From Candidatus Nitrosymbiomonas sp. (GTDB lineage Bacteria; Sysuimicrobiota; Sysuimicrobiia; Sysuimicrobiales; Humicultoraceae): a stretch of DNA of 6,294 nucleotides. The stretch is from contig DYHL01000160.1 of the NCBI GenBank assembly GCA_020724185.1, forward strand, positions 1 through 6,294, given 5' to 3'. The position numbers were made by a program, and so were the translations under genes. The notes beneath the pieces are model-generated. The model was not told where the DNA came from. It saw only the letters and a program-made list of their open reading frames with translations, and searched no databases. Below are positions 5,913-6,294 of the stretch, in pieces (the stretch's first letter is position 1; the number at the start of each line of letters is the position of its first letter).

Positions 5913-6056
5913 GACCCAGCGTACCCCACGCTGGGCCGGAGGCCAATGTCCTTATGACATCACGCATATGCTGAAGCGCGGCCCTGCGGCTGTCCGCAGC
6001 CCGGCCGACCGCTTGGGCAGACCCCAGGAGGTGGGGACACCTGCCGAGGGGCGGTG
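5913..6056 (-). ncRNA. Candidate IS110 bridge RNA (or relic) upstream of the transposase
   Basis: IS110-group elements carry a structured bridge RNA in the non-coding end upstream of the transposase; it pairs with target and donor DNA. Here, in transposase direction, four hairpins follow one another. H1: 6051-6022, 11 bp (CCCC/GGGG, GG/CC, AGGTG/CACCT) with a small internal loop and a 4-base loop. H2: 6014-5974, 16 bp (AAGCG/CGCTT, CGGCC/GGCCG, CTGCGG/CCGCAG) with two one-sided bulges and a 4-base loop. H3: 5960-5946, ATGTC/GACAT with a 5-base loop. H4: 5935-5915, perfect 8 bp CCCAGCGT/ACGCTGGG with a 5-base loop. No protein-like frame competes. Large internal guide loops as in IS621 are not evident, so the exact fold and ends are unsure. 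Confidence 0.42.
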
Positions 6057-6138
6057 ACCGGGGAGGGCCTCTCGTGGACTCCGGAGGCACCCCGGGCACC
6101 CGACAATGGTGGCCGAGGTCAGGCAGGGCTCAAGGGTG

Positions 6139-6156
6139 GGTCGTCGGCAAACGACC
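6139..6156. repeat. Hairpin containing the candidate left-end inverted repeat
   Basis: GGTCGT (6139-6144) and ACGACC (6151-6156) form a 6-bp stem around a 6-base loop. The left arm extended to 6147 (GGTCGTCGG) is the exact reverse complement of 5040-5048 beyond the transposase stop. It may mark the upstream end of the IS remnant. Confidence 0.35.
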
Positions 6157-6239
6157 AACAGGCGACGGATTAGGCAGGTCTGTCTATCAAATCGGGCGGC
6201 GGGATGGCGCGGTGTGCGCATTAGAGGAAGCAGGAAGAA

Positions 6240-6294
6240 GTGAAGGGATCGCGAACCTCGCCCCCGACTGATGATAGGCAGCGACGGCTGCCGT
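6240..6294 (+). CDS. Possible start of a gene cut by the window edge
   Basis: GTG 6240 opens a frame with no stop to the window end, beginning MKGSRTSPPTDDRQRRLP (18 residues). It is preceded by AGGA at 6232-6235 and GAGGAAG at 6224-6230, fair ribosome binding sites. The residues are hydrophilic and basic, as in the unstructured N-terminus of a soluble protein. Eighteen codons are too few to name a family or to rule out a chance frame. A 6-bp hairpin, GGCAGC (6277-6282) / GCTGCC (6287-6292), lies within it. No promoter with convincing -35 and -10 boxes is visible before it. Confidence 0.3.
   Translation, partial: MKGSRTSPPTDDRQRRLP

Larger units (their letters stand above)
5040..6147 (-). 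mobile_element. Degenerate IS110-family insertion sequence (ends tentative)
   Basis: The stretch contains a broken IS110-type transposase on the - strand and, upstream of it in transposase direction, a structured non-coding region. The limits given are those of a 9-bp inverted repeat, CCGACGACC (5040-5048) and GGTCGTCGG (6139-6147), which would give an element of about 1.1 kb. IS110-group elements often lack terminal inverted repeats and duplicate little or no target, so these ends are a working guess; the transposase itself is sure. A long non-coding end upstream of the transposase is the layout of the IS110 group; IS1111 elements have it downstream. Confidence 0.6.

Noticed and set aside
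5287..6057. 256-codon open frame on the + strand
   Set aside because: It lies opposite the IS110 remnant and its hairpin region; its Arg/Ser/Gly-rich sequence is what GC-rich antisense frames give.
5952..6221. 89-codon open frame on the - strand upstream of the transposase
   Set aside because: It runs through the hairpin cluster, has no family-like sequence, and inverted repeats explain the region better.
6074..6271. 65-codon open frame on the + strand
   Set aside because: No recognisable motif, no good ribosome binding site, and it overlaps the candidate IS end and the better supported GTG at 6240.
1..6294. CRISPR array, tRNA, rRNA or riboswitch
   Set aside because: No regularly spaced repeats, no cloverleaf with a T-arm, and no FMN-riboswitch core seen; the start of the rib operon is outside the window.

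Overview
This is a GC-rich bacterial window (roughly two thirds G+C by eye). Six genes or gene parts lie on the + strand and a decayed insertion sequence lies on the - strand. Genes are tightly packed, GTG starts are common and two ATGA stop/start overlaps occur. The gene content (a rib operon end, a divergent Fe/Mn superoxide dismutase, an ECF sigma module) fits a free-living, GC-rich bacterium, but I cannot place it in a phylum from this sequence alone.

Left part (1-2485): the 3' end of GTP cyclohydrolase II (ribA or ribBA) is followed by ribH, lumazine synthase, as at the end of a riboflavin operon. A YtcJ-like metal-dependent amidohydrolase overlaps ribH by 4 bases and so appears translationally coupled to it.

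Middle part (2486-4816): after a ~96-base gap holding a strong hairpin comes a divergent Fe/Mn superoxide dismutase. Fifty bases after it is a three-gene stress module: an ECF sigma factor, an overlapping membrane anti-sigma factor with an HxxxCxxC zinc motif, and a secreted Spy/CpxP-like alpha-helical protein. The likely scheme is that the anti-sigma holds the sigma at the membrane, and the Spy-like protein senses or buffers envelope stress outside the membrane. The superoxide dismutase may be read from the same or an adjacent transcript.

Right part (4817-6294): a gene-poor stretch carries an IS110-family transposase remnant on the - strand. It is broken by two reading-frame changes that coincide with missing segments, including the place where the catalytic serine motif should be. 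Upstream of the remnant, still on the - strand, is a compact run of four hairpins (about 5913-6056) that I propose as the element's bridge RNA or a relic of it. A 9-bp inverted repeat (5040-5048 / 6139-6147) brackets transposase and hairpins and may mark the element's ends. At the right edge a GTG with a good ribosome binding site opens a frame that runs out of the window.
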